Made by a program: the position numbers and the translations under genes. The notes under the pieces are model-generated. The model was not told the origin of the DNA. It worked only from the letters and a program-made list of their open reading frames with translations, and made no database searches. From NCBI RefSeq assembly GCF_037975245.1, contig NC_092564.1:24179984-24233483 (forward strand): a stretch of DNA of 53,500 nt, given 5' to 3'. Below, in pieces: positions 13,430-24,485 of the stretch; position 1 is the first letter of the stretch; each line of letters starts with the position of its first letter. The stretch comes from Apostichopus japonicus. Lineage: Eukaryota > Echinodermata > Holothuroidea > Aspidochirotida > Stichopodidae.

Positions 13430-16400
13430 TTAGGTTTCCTTGGTTTACACAGTCATTTACCCCTCCCCCCCCAACACTCCTCAACTCTACACTCACCGCT
13501 TCTCTTACATCCTAATGTAGGAGATAGTTTCAGCATATTCTAAAGTTCTCCTACGAGAAGAGCTACAGTAAATACAACACAGAAATTATGTAAATAAAAA
13601 GTACCCTGAACTCCGCTTCCAAACCTCATTCTTCTCCTGTCATCCACATAGCTTGGCCCACTTCCCCCTCCCGTCTGCTACAAGGAATATCTTCTTGATT
13701 AGTGACACTTATTCTAACAATTAATCAGCAAGAACTGGCAGTAATGATAATTACCTTACAATGTTTTTTAAAAACCTCATATAGAACGAGTTACCAGGTC
13801 CACCTTTTCACACCAATTTACCCCCACCCCACGCTCCCATCCATCCTCAACCCCCACAGTCACCGCTTCTCTTACATCCTAATGCAGGAGATATCTTCGT
13901 AAAATGCAATGATCTATGTCCCTCATTAATCGAATGCATGCAGGAGTTCTCAACTTTATGCTTTCAGCATATTCCAAAGTTTTTCCACAAAAAGAGCTAC
14001 AGTTACTAAAACACAGAAGTTATGTAAATCAAAAATCGGCCTCACTCCCCCGCACTCCGCTTCCAAACCTCATTCTTCCCCGTCAATCCACTTAGTTTGG
14101 CCCACTTCCCCCTTCTGTCTGCTAAAAGAATTATCTTTTGATCCCTTACAGACGTTCACCCAAACCGTTCAGAAATACCCCTCCTCCACCTCTCTCTCAC
14201 CTCTCTCTCTCCACGCGCTGCGCTTCCCATCTTCGTTCTTCCCCCTCAATCCATGTAGTTTGCCTCCCGCACCCCACGTTGCTTAAAGGAATATCTTCTG
14301 ATTTGTGACACTTATTCTAACAATAAATCAGCGAGAGCAGGCAGTAATGATATTCCTTACAAGATTTGTTTCAACCTCATATAGAACGACTGATCAGGTC
14401 CCCCTTGTTACACCTCACCCCCACCCCCGCTCCCGCCCATCCTTTACTCCACCCTCGCCGCTTGTCTTACATCATAATGCAGGTTATGTCCTCGTAAAAA
14501 TGCAATGATCTATGTCCCTCATTAATCTAATGCATGGAGGAACTCTCAACTTTAAGCATATTCCAAAGTTTTCCACGAAAGAGCTACAATAACTACTACA
14601 CACAAGTTATGTCAATGTCACTTAACGACATCCGTAGTGACATCGTTTTTGGGGTAAAGTTTGAGTTTCTATCATATCTTTAATCTGCTTTTCATACATA
14701 TCTTTCAATATGGTTGTAATAATGACAATGTCTGAAGACTTTTGAGTCGTATTTCTGTATCCGGTGGAATCGTCTCCCTGAGATATTAAAAGTTGAAATT
14801 CCCGTACATTTTAACGGTAGGCCCCTCTGTTCAAGGTCAATGCACGACTATAACATTAGGTCCAATTAGTCCGGATTTTGGGCTTCAGATGTGTCTTTAC
14901 AGGAAACCAACCAGCGCAACTTATCTACGGTGACTCTTAATGAACATCATTATTAACAACGTCGACAAAAAGTTTTTTTTCTTTGGTGTCTTTTTTAAAG
15001 TCATTTCTGATTACCTTAGGTACAGATTCGCCTTCCTGTATTTCTATGATAAAAGGACATGTGGGAAATAGGACAATGACCGTGATTAAGTCAAGCCTCA
15101 ATATTACTAGAGATCAATTCTCTGAATTTGTTTAAAAAGTGGTTGAAAAGTGACCTGATTTCCGCCGCATTCATTCAATTTATCTGAACACGTTTAACGC
15201 TCACGATAACATGTCATCACGATTCCTTACAGACGTTCACCAAACCGATCAGAAATATCCCCCCCCCCCTCTCTCTCTCTCCCCACATTGCGCTTCCTAT
15301 CCTTATTCTTCACCCCTTCCCCATACCCTCGTTGTTAAAGGGAATATCTTCTGATTAGTTACACTTATTCTTATATAAATCAGCGAGAGCAGGCAGTAAT
15401 CATATTATGACCTAGAATGTTTTATGAATTGTTTAGTTACACCGTCATTTAACCATCTTTCAATCCCCCCCCCCCCACTCCCCGATACCCTTCCATCCTT
15501 ATGTAGGAAATTTCCTCGTGACACGCAGCACGCAACGATCGTTGTTCTATTTAATTGATCCTTACTTAGTATCCCAACTTTAAGCATATTTTTCCAAATG
15601 GAATTGTTAAAATTACATAGCTTAAAGTATGAAATAAGAAGAATCTTTTTGTTAAAGGATTGTATTTGTGGTATCTGTCTCTTACGGAATGCGTAACTTA
15701 GGGTTAAAAAGAAATCAGCGAGAGCAGGTAGTTATGATATTAATTTATAAGATTTTTTGGAAATCTCAAATAGAACGACTTCTTAGGTCCCCTTGGTTAC
15801 AAAGTAATTTACCCCCCCCCCCCGAAAACTCCTCAAACGCACGCTCGCCGTTTCTCTTACATCCTAATGTAGGAGATATCCTCGAAAATTGCGATGATCT
15901 ATGTCCCTCATTAATATAATGCATGGAGGAACTCTCAACTTTCTGCTTTAAGCATATTCCAAAGTTTTCCACAAAAAGAGCTACAGTATCTACAACACAG
16001 GAGTTATGTAAATAAAAATACCCCGCATTCCGCTTCCAAACCTCATTCTTCCCCGTCAATCTTCTCAGGTTGGCCCACTTCCCCCTCCCTGTCTGCTGAA
16101 AAGAATATCTTCTGATTAGCGACATTATTTTAACAACAAATCAGCGAGAGCAGGCAGTATGACATTACCTTACGATTTTTTTTTATTCCTCATATAGAAC
16201 GACTTACCAGGTCCCCCTTGTTACACTCATTTACCCCAACCCACCCCCGCCCCGCTCCCACCCATCCTCAACCCACATTCGCCGATACTCTTACATCACA
16301 ATGCAGGTAATATCCTCATAAAAACGCGATGATCTATGTACCTCATTAATCTAATGCATGGAGGAACTCTCAACTATAAGCATATTCCAAAGTTTTTCCA

Positions 16401-17790
16401 CGAAAGAGCTACAGTAACTTCTACACACAAGTTATGTCAATGTCACTAAACGGCATCCGTAGTGACATCGTTTTCTTGGCCAAATTTGAGTTTCTATCAT
16501 ATCTTTAACCTGCTTTTCATACATATCTTCTAACATGGTTGTAATAATGACAACATATAAAGGCTTCTGAGTCATATTTCTGTGTCCAGAAGAATCGTCT
16601 CGCTGAGATATTAATAGATGAAATTCCCGTACATTTTCACGATAGGCCCCTCTGTTCAAGTTCAATGTACGACTATAACATTAGGTCCAATTAGTTCGGA
16701 TTTTGGGCTTCAGTTGCGACTCTTAGCGACTCTTTACAGGAAGCTACCCGAGCAACTTATCTACGGTGACTCTTAATGAACATCATTGTTTAACAACGTC
16801 GACAAGAATTTTTGTTTTCGTTGGTGTCTTATTTAAAGTCTTTTCTGATTACCTTACCTACAGATTCGCTTTCCTGTATTTCTATGATAAAGGGACATAT
16901 GGGAAATAGGACAATGACCGTGATTAAATCAAGCCTCAAGGTTACCAGCAATTAATTCGCTCAATTTGTTTAAAAAGAGGTTGAAAAGTGACATGATTTT
17001 CGCCGCATTCATTCATTTTATGTGAACGCTCACGATAACATGTAATCACGTTTCCTTACAGACGCTCACCCAAACCGTTTAGAAAGAAATACCCCTTCCT
17101 CTCTCTCCCCGCGCTGCGCTTCCAAACTTCGTTCTTCCCCCTCAATCCACTTAGTTCCCCCACCCCACCCCTCGTTGTTTAAAGGTATATCTTCTGATTA
17201 GTGACACTTATTCTAATATAAATCAGCTAGAGCAGGCAGTAATCATATTATGACTTAGAATTTTGTATGAATTTTTTAGTTACACCGTCATTTATCCGTC
17301 TTTCAATCCCCCCACACTCCCCAATTCCCTTCCATCCTAATGTAGGAAATTTCCCCGTGACACGCAGCACGCAACGATCTTTGTTCTATTTAATTGATCC
17401 TTACTGAGTCTCCCAAGCATAATTTTCCAAATGGAATATTATTAATGTTACACAGTTTAAAGTAAGAAATTATAAGAATCTCTTTGTTAAAGCATTGTAA
17501 TGTCTGTCTCTTACGGTAAGCGTATCATTTAGCCCCCCCTCCCCACCCAACACTCCTCAAACGCCACACTTACCGCTTGTCTATACATCCTATGGCAGGA
17601 GATATCCTCGTAAAATGCGATGATCTATGCCCCTTATTAATCTAATGCATGGAGGAACTCTCAACTTTAAGCATATTCCAAAGTTTTTACACGAAAGAGC
17701 TACAGTAACTACTACACACAAGTTATGTAAGGAACCTCATATAGAAGGACTTATCAGGTCCCCCTTGTTACACAGGTTAGATCAACAGTT
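13430..17790. repeat. Large decayed compound tandem array
   Basis: Two kinds of module recur in direct orientation. Module A contains CCTCATATAGAACGAC, a CCCCC-rich part, CTCTTACATCCTAATG, CCTCATTAATCTAATGCATG and AAAGAGCTACAGT. Its CATTAAT anchor sits at about 13921, 14517, 15906, 16341 and 17632. Module B (CATCCGTAGTGACATCG through CAGACGTTCACCCAAACCG) appears near 14615-15260 and 16430-17090. TCCGTAGTGACATCG recurs 1825 bp apart and ACACGCAGCACGCAACGATC 1839 bp apart, so a block of about 1.83 kb has duplicated. Copies differ by many substitutions and indels. No protein-coding frame survives in all copies. Confidence 0.8.
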
Positions 17791-18684
17791 CGATCATAAG
17801 TCCGATAGCAAAATTCTTCGTTACGAACTGCGAATAACACATGTGCTTACCGTTATATATATATTTACCAACAGAGGTATATTTGTTACACTCCGAAACG
17901 TCATCCTTTCTTTGACAGGAGTGTGTGTGTGTGGGGGGGGGGGGGTGGGCGGGGAAGTTGTCGTTTTCAGCACTAAAAGATATTACTGAGATTTCGTTAG
18001 AGTTTACATTTGTTACTGTGTTGATGCCCGATTAAACAAATGTCTCCCGAGTTATAATAATGATGTACATCATATTCCGCTTAGTAAATGACCACCTAAT
18101 ATCAAGGGTAAATACATGATTGTAATTGTTCGCTTACATAGCCTGTCACTTCTACAGTTTGTCAGGAAGATTTGGTTTTGAATTTTTTAGGAACGTTGTC
18201 TTGTGTTTGAGATCGACTTCATTCACTCGTAATATTGGAACTCTGCCTGTGGAGTTTTCAGCCGTGAACTATAGCAACCTGAAACACAGTGACGAAAGCG
18301 ACTAGACTATACACAAAACAAACAAAAACCACCTGGATAATTCAAATCCAATATATACACAAACAAATTCATCATTTGCTGATGTTACAGTGATGAGCGG
18401 ACATCCTTTCATAACAGAAATTTGTTTACCCCTCGAAGGGAATTGAATTAAGGCGAGATTTTGTCCAGTTTCCCGGAAGAGCAATTTCACAAGAGTTCCC
18501 GAAGTAGTCATAGCTGCAGAAAGGAACACAGTCTGTTAATGAGCTGCAGCCTGTATACTGAGTTGACACATGTTCAATGTAAAAGACACACTATAATATG
18601 TATAATGCATACTGTACTGTTTATGATATACTGCAGTTTAACTGGGCACAAACGATTCATGAATTTCACAAGGAATAAACAAAT
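17791..18684. other. Region upstream of the alternative RAB8 first exon
   Basis: A G-run at about 17932-17945 closes the repeat region. The remaining 700 bp would hold the promoter and 5' UTR for the exon at 18685 if that exon starts its own transcript. I see no clear TATA box or initiator. Confidence 0.3.
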
Positions 18685-18865
18685 ATGAATAACAAAGGGG
18701 TGACTGCAAACTCTCCGAAATCAAGGAGAAGAGACCGGGATGCCTTAAGGTGCTTTGATATATTACTAAAGTTTTTACTGATTGGAGATTCTGGCAGCGG
18801 CAAAACGTCGGTTATTTGGAGGTTCGCCGAGAATTCTTTTACGAAGAGTTTCATTCATACGATTG
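18685..18865 (+). CDS. Divergent alternative first coding exon of RAB8 (P-loop exon)
   Basis: The open frame starts at ATG 18685, with an in-frame TAA just upstream at 18676-18678, and ends at a consensus donor (ATTG|GTAAGT). It encodes 60 residues plus one base. An N-terminal extension of about 24 residues, basic in its middle ([11 protein letters not shown]), is followed by [20 protein letters not shown] and [16 protein letters not shown]. This covers the G1/P-loop of a small GTPase and matches the normal RAB8 first exon at 22 of 36 aligned residues. The exon ends in the same phase and at the same residue (TIG) as the exon at 24362-24485, so it can splice directly to the exon at 28027 and would give a 226-residue RAB8 variant. 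The P-loop reads GDSGSGKTS instead of GDSGVGKTC. It could instead be the first exon of a broken neighbouring Rab gene. Confidence 0.7.
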
Positions 18866-19735
18866 GTAAGTTTTAGGTCATGACAACTTTATGAGGTGTC
18901 ATATAAATATATTTGTTTCGTAATCTACTGATGGAGGGAAGGAGCCGTTGGACCGGGGTGGAGTGGGGGTGAGTCTGCGATTGTAGTCAGTTCACGTTGC
19001 CGGTAAGGCATTTCTTAATACAAGTTATCGTATATAGATGCGGTCATGAACTCTTCTTCTTATGCAACATGTGGGAGAGAATATACTTATAGTGTGTTAT
19101 ATTGTACGTACAGAGGCGATCGCGTTCAAAATATGCACCATGATGCAGGCAGGGACCCACAAGTTGTTAAGAGTCACTGAGAAGCAGGTGAAATGTCACG
19201 GGCGTTGATTTACTATATACGGATTGGTTGGGGAGGATGATGGTGGACATCATGGACTTACAGCCCGATCGATTCGCTCTGCTTTAAGAATGATCGGTTT
19301 CGTCAGCGGTTTCGGTATTTGTCTTATAGTAGTCCTTTAGGGATAAGGGGCGGAGTGGCGGGTGGAGGGGTGCCAGTTGAAAGATTGTTTGGGTGATTAT
19401 GTAACATATTTGGATGCGTGTGGTTACCCAATAGATATTAACCACCCATTTGTCACCATGTCTTTTAAAAATGGGATTTTTAAAAAGGATTTTATGACCT
19501 CTTCATCTGCTTCTTCCCTCCTATTTTTGTTTGGGGGGGGGGGGGGGTACTTACAAGAATGAAGTGCAGTATACATTTAAGAGCTAAATTTATAGGAGGT
19601 TTAACACGATTGACATATGTCTTTATGAAAGAACGAGATATCATCACTCAAAGTTGTCTTCCTTTTCTGTTCATTAGTAAATGTACCTCTGAACTACCAT
19701 TTGTTAAATTAGCTGATAATAGCTGGCAATGTAGG
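18866..19735. other. Sequence between the alternative first exon and MITE copy 2
   Basis: No exon or named element is seen here. A run of 14 G sits at about 19533-19546. Confidence 0.4.
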
Positions 19736-20385
19736 CAAGGGCGGCGGCGGAAGCACTTTTAATCTGGGGGGGGGGGGCACCGACGTCGAAGGGCACTTTG
19801 CAGAAATTTGATTGGACTGATGCAGCCTGATATTTAGTACCCTTTATAACTCTTATTGTATTATCTTATTTGCGTATACACATCACTCCATCAACGCCCG
19901 CCCCCCCCCCCCCACCCTCAAGGAAAATATATCCAATGTGCAAATGGGAAACAATGAACAAGTTTTCTTTTGAGACAGAATGAGTTGAAATCATGCTAGT
20001 TGCTAATGCATTAGAACTTCCGAATTAGAGTTTATATCTTGTTAATATCTTAACAAATTTTTTCCATTCGAAATAACTTTGAGTTTGACCCACAGAAATT
20101 CATTAAAAGTCAGGGACGTAGCCAGGATTTGTAAAGTTGTATGCACGACTATCTGAGCGGAGCGCCACCATCGGTTGGCGCGGAGCGTACCAGAAGAATT
20201 TTTGGGTTTACAATGCCCTCAGATGGCCGGAAACGGCCCTTCCCGAGTGTTCATTCTGGTTCCCTGGCCTCTTGCTAACTTGAGACACCTCAATTTTTAT
20301 GTAGAAAAGGGCACATTTTTAACCTGAGGAAAAGTGGGGGGGGGGGGGCACGTGCCCCCTGTGCCCCCCGGTTCCGCCGCCCTTG
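19736..20385. mobile_element. Non-autonomous hAT-like element (MITE), copy 2
   Basis: This is a 650-bp copy of the element at 10751-11397, in the same orientation and closely similar over its length. It starts CAAGGGCGGCGG and ends CCGCCGCCCTTG. The perfect 8-bp target duplication is AATGTAGG (19728-19735 and 20386-20393). It has no transposase, and the internal G and C runs differ in length from copy 1. Confidence 0.9.
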
Positions 20386-22376
20386 AATGTAGGTCTGATG
20401 TTTAACAGCGATCGGTTTTGTAACCGTTCTTTTCGTTGTTTAAATGTTGTGAAAGGGCGCCACTACTTACAGTAGAACATGGTAAGTCATTAGTGTATTG
20501 GACCCAATATTAGAACACATAGTTGATAAACATGACTGAAATGCATTCATGGTGGCTCTTCACATTACCATTATGTACCAGGTAAACATAGATAGAGGCG
20601 GCCAGGTGTCATTGTCAGAGTCCGTTTGTATCGAAGAAGGTTTCATTAGATAAGTAAATTGCCTTAAAGAGGGGCGTGATTGGTTTCAGGATGCATGGCT
20701 GTTAAAATGTTTGTTCCAGCCTATCAAACTGCGTCACCATTCTTTAATATTTCTGACATATCTGAGATGGGGGCCTTCTTGCATTACTGGAGAAGGTGGA
20801 GAAGGGGTGGGCTACATATGATCTTTAAAACCCGATTCATTAATTTAATAGAGGCTGAAGATGGTTGTAAAAAGTATAGTTAGCTACAAAGGACTCTAAT
20901 GATTAATTAATAGACATGTACTATAATACATAGGGATATTTAGTCGCTAGATGCCCACATAAAATATTCGAATTGACTTTACACATACCTTCCATTGAAT
21001 GCCGGCGTACAGATACAACCGTGTGTATGTAGACATTAAATGAAACTACTTCCGTCAACAATTTCGTCACATCCGCCAGCAAATCGACCATTGTCCAATC
21101 ACACCGACTGTCTTGGCTGGACAGATACCTTTGGGAAATCCAACCGGAACTCGCAAAATTACAGGACTAGATTAAAGCAGACAGGGAGCATGTACGGAAC
21201 CATTTTTTTGTTGGATCAGGCGTCAGTAGGAATTCGTCTCTCCCGCCATTCTGCAGCTCAACTCTTTGTAAGGTACATCTGATCACGGTACCATGCGTTG
21301 GGTGTAGCCCCTTGGTCTGAAAAATATTACATGTTCATTTTAAATTACTACTGGCAGCCACGGAATTGTTGTCGGAAGCTATTTAAATTGTCCAGATGTA
21401 GAACCATTTTGTTTGCTGCAGAAAGAGGAACATATTTCTTTTAGAATCCTGGTCAAAATATATATGCAATTCTTACGAAGCGTTTACAAGATATTAATTG
21501 TTGAATTTTTAAACAGCTTGTCAGACAAACGATCATCTTGAAGCCGAAACAGGTGTGACGTCATAAGTCCTCAAAAACTTGCTTCATTAATTTCAATTTA
21601 CTGTTTTGACAACGGATTGGATAAATGATTTCCAAATTACCTTAAGGATATATGTGAAGCTGATATAGATATGACATCACATCTGTTTCCTTCAAATTCA
21701 CGGCACTGCAACACGACGCAAGTTTAAAGAGTGAATTTAAGCAGAATTGCATATCTTTGATACGTCATATTCCAAGAAATAAAAAGAAATAAATGAATAG
21801 ATAAAACGCAAAAAAAAAGGAGTCGGTTAGAAATGTTCCTTTGTATACGCCAATCTGGGTTACAAGTGAAGACTCAACAAATGCTTATTTTTTTCCTCTT
21901 GAGTCATGTATTTCATTTGAGGAACTGACCTAATAATGTGTGGATTAAACTAAGTAGTCCAGCCACTTTAATTGATGGGCCTCAAATTTGTAAAGTGCTA
22001 TTTCTCTAACTTTAAGCGGTATATAGACTGAATCCAACCTGGATTGAAAGCAGTGTTTTGAAAGGGTCTATATCAAAATTAACTTAATAATAAAAAATAA
22101 AAAAAATAAAATAAAAATTCCTCCTTCTTCATTTTAAATTCTCGAAAATGGCAAGTACAAATCATGCTCGTACCATCTTGTAGGTGTATGTTTGTAAGAG
22201 GAGGGGGAGGGGTTCGATTTGGTCTAATGAGAGGAGGCTCAGCCTAATGGTAGACATGTTGAAGCAGAACTTAAGTAAGTTACACACAAACCAGGTTAAG
22301 GCTAAGTTTTATTTGTGAATTTTGCAGCTGACTTTTCCGTTCCAGATTCGCCGACTTACAAAGATTGGTATTAGTT
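20386..22376. other. Non-coding stretch, no recognised feature
   Basis: No exon or repeat can be supported. Short ORFs around 20680 and 21040 lack recognisable motifs. Confidence 0.4.
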
Positions 22377-22818
22377 TAATGTGACCATATTTGCCTGACT
22401 GGAATCAGGGACATTTATTGAGTGACTGATATGGGGGAGGGGTCTATTGGAAAATTTTCAAATGCCTAAGGTGCTTAGATGTAAAATGGTGATACTAAGC
22501 ACTTTTTAAATCAATTTTATTTTCAAAAATGTAGCTTTTTCTAAGATGAAATTTACTTACTTTACGAAAGAGTGCTAGGCTAGATCGATCTAGCATATTC
22601 TACTTTACACTGGCCCACCTGAAATACTGGTTAGTTCCTTCTGCGACTGCACACTTGACTAAATTTTGTTTTTACAATTATTTTACTAATAATGTGGGAT
22701 ATTTTCGAAATTCCTGAACATTTTGACGAATCGGGGACATTTTCGGGGACACTTGTTCATCGGGGACAGCACACTGGCGGGGACTGTCCCCGAAAATCGG
22801 GGACGTCTGGTCACCTTA
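22377..22818. mobile_element. Non-autonomous hAT-like MITE with TAAGGTGACCA ends
   Basis: The left end is TAATGTGACCA and the inverted right end is TAAGGTGACCA (10 of 11 match). A perfect 8-bp direct repeat TATTAGTT flanks it (22369-22376 and 22819-22826). The right third carries several CGGGGAC repeats and the short palindrome GTCCCCGAAAATCGGGGAC. The open frame at 22692-22913 runs out of the element and is not a gene. Confidence 0.8.
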
Positions 22819-23131
22819 TATTAGTTACATATTATTTATATTGGGTGCCTTCTGTAGTATGTAACATCTACCGCAATTTCGATGACGCATTCATGTATTT
22901 CAAATTCACTTAAGTATTTCAAAAACAATTGTAGACTTATAGTACAGTGTTTACCATAGGGCAAATTGTGTTACTTATTATTGTAAAATTCAATGTAAGC
23001 AACTTTCGGTGTAACCGTGATGAAATATGCAACAACATCAGAATATAGCTGGGAAGTACTACGCGTATGTAACCTTAATATGGCTTTCCTATAATGAGTG
23101 CAACCCAACCGGAGCTAATCTATTGCTCCAT

Positions 23132-23235
23132 AAAAAAACTTATGATTGGCGGTGACTATCTGGTGTTGGAAAGACTTGCTGGTTATTAAGGTTTTCAGAG
23201 GATGCTTTCACTGTTACCTTTATGTCGACAATAGG
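23132..23235 (+). pseudogene. Decayed copy of the RAB8 first coding exon
   Basis: The stretch starts with AAAAACTTATGATT, matching codons 3-6 of the normal exon. It lacks about 23 bases, then continues with a disturbed P-loop region. One frame reads [16 protein letters not shown] and then TVTFMSTIG, which matches the normal exon at 20 of 25 residues. The ATG is lost, indels break the frame before the P-loop, and the donor GT has become GA (ATAGGAACC). It is closer to the normal exon than the intact alternative exon at 18685 is, so it looks like a local duplicate that decayed. Confidence 0.75.
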
Positions 23236-24310
23236 AACCTACGTCGACTAACTTTTCAATGTGTGCATATAAAGCCATAGTCACGGTTGTCATGGACTGC
23301 AATTCGACTTCATTCTAACATGTGTGGGCAAAGATTCTAACATACCTAATGAGGGCTAAATCAATTTAATGATAGGCTTTAGTCCTGATTGAGTAGCATA
23401 TATAGGGCTATAGATCGAAATTACTATACCCACAAAATATATATGTCGACATACATTCTTCAATCATAATTAAACAGGTAGGCCCTATGTCAATCAATTG
23501 TGTTAGAAAACACTAGTGGTTAATACAGGTCCATTTATGTCGTCTCTTCCACTTGGTTCTAATTCCTCAAACCAACACAAGTGTGCCTCACTATAGTATC
23601 GTGTCAATTCGGCTCTCCGTCTCCACGTGAGCAAGCAGAGGGCTCACACCCTCCCCTCCCCCTCCCCCTGTATAGCGCGTAATGTTGGGCAAAGGGTGGT
23701 ATACACTTGATCTATACCATCAAGTTCATCAAACAAAGAATGAATAAAAATAAACAGATAAGAGGGACATTTTAGAACAAAACGTTATGGAATATTGCAT
23801 CAATGTTTCATGCTTCGGCCAATGTCGCACATACTTGGCTTGAACCCTTTTCGTAACTTCAATTTATTACCACAATCATTGACTCATTTTGTACTACTTT
23901 CCGTTCAGACTCTGAATAGGAAATTAAGGTGTTCCCTGACGAGATTGACGTCTGTAAATTCAACACAGCGTATAGACCGAAACAAGAACAGTAATGTATT
24001 ACCAAATTTTGAAGAAGTTAGAAACGCGAATCTAAATTTCTTGATTATTTCCACCCAAGAAAAGTTCTGTGCTTTAAGGTTGTGGTCAAAATCTAAACAT
24101 AAGAGAAACTTTTTCTCCTAGATCAGTTTGGAACCTTATCACCTGTCCCGTGATGTGATAGTGACCTTGTTATTCAACGACTCTGTTATGTGTGTGTGTG
24201 TGGCATATATCAACCCACGAAAGTAGGTGGCGGCTAACCACAATACAGACTCAAGTGTGACCGTCCATCAGAACTCTGCAGATCTGTAGTTGTGTCCACT
24301 TCCTGTGCAC

Positions 24311-24318
24311 TATAAACG
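24311..24318 (+). promoter_or_regulatory. Possible TATA-like element upstream of the normal RAB8 first exon
   Basis: TATAAACG lies 44 bases before ATG 24362. The distance is short, so this is only a candidate. Confidence 0.2.
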
Positions 24319-24329
24319 GGCTAGCAGAA

Positions 24330-24359
24330 ATGATTAACCTACCAGAAAATACGATTTGA
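24330..24359 (+). promoter_or_regulatory. Upstream ORF overlapping the RAB8 start
   Basis: ATG 24330 opens a nine-codon frame (MINLPENTI). Its TGA at 24357-24359 shares its A with the first of two tandem ATG codons (TGATGATGG). If the mRNA includes this leader, RAB8 translation would depend on leaky scanning or re-initiation. The transcription start is unknown. Confidence 0.35.
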
Positions 24360-24361
24360 TG

Positions 24362-24485
24362 ATGGCGAAAACTTATGATTTTCTGTTTAAATTGTTACTG
24401 ATTGGTGATTCTGGTGTTGGCAAGACTTGCGTGTTATTTAGGTTTTCAGAAGATGCTTTCAATTCTACCTTTATTTCGACTATAG
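24362..24485 (+). CDS. RAB8A: RAB8 coding exon 1 (normal)
   Basis: Encodes [20 protein letters not shown] and then [20 protein letters not shown], covering the P-loop. The donor is ATAG|GTAAGG, phase 1. Confidence 0.95.

Noticed and set aside
15766-16125. 119-residue ORF on the minus strand
   Set aside because: It spans the junction of two array modules; the same frame is broken in the other copies.
16432-16665. ORF (minus) with a protein-like match to an ORF at 47178-47405 (plus)
   Set aside because: Both sit in copies of the same repeat. By eye I count about 19 codons with replacement changes and 3 with silent ones between them, and the copy near 14.7 kb has an in-frame stop. That is neutral drift, not a maintained protein.
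22692-22913. 73-residue ORF rich in GT and GD words
   Set aside because: It reads the CGGGGAC repeats of a MITE and runs past the element's end.
23795-24121. 108-residue ORF upstream of RAB8 exon 1
   Set aside because: No recognisable domain, no good splice or start context, and nothing similar nearby. Chance is the simpler explanation.
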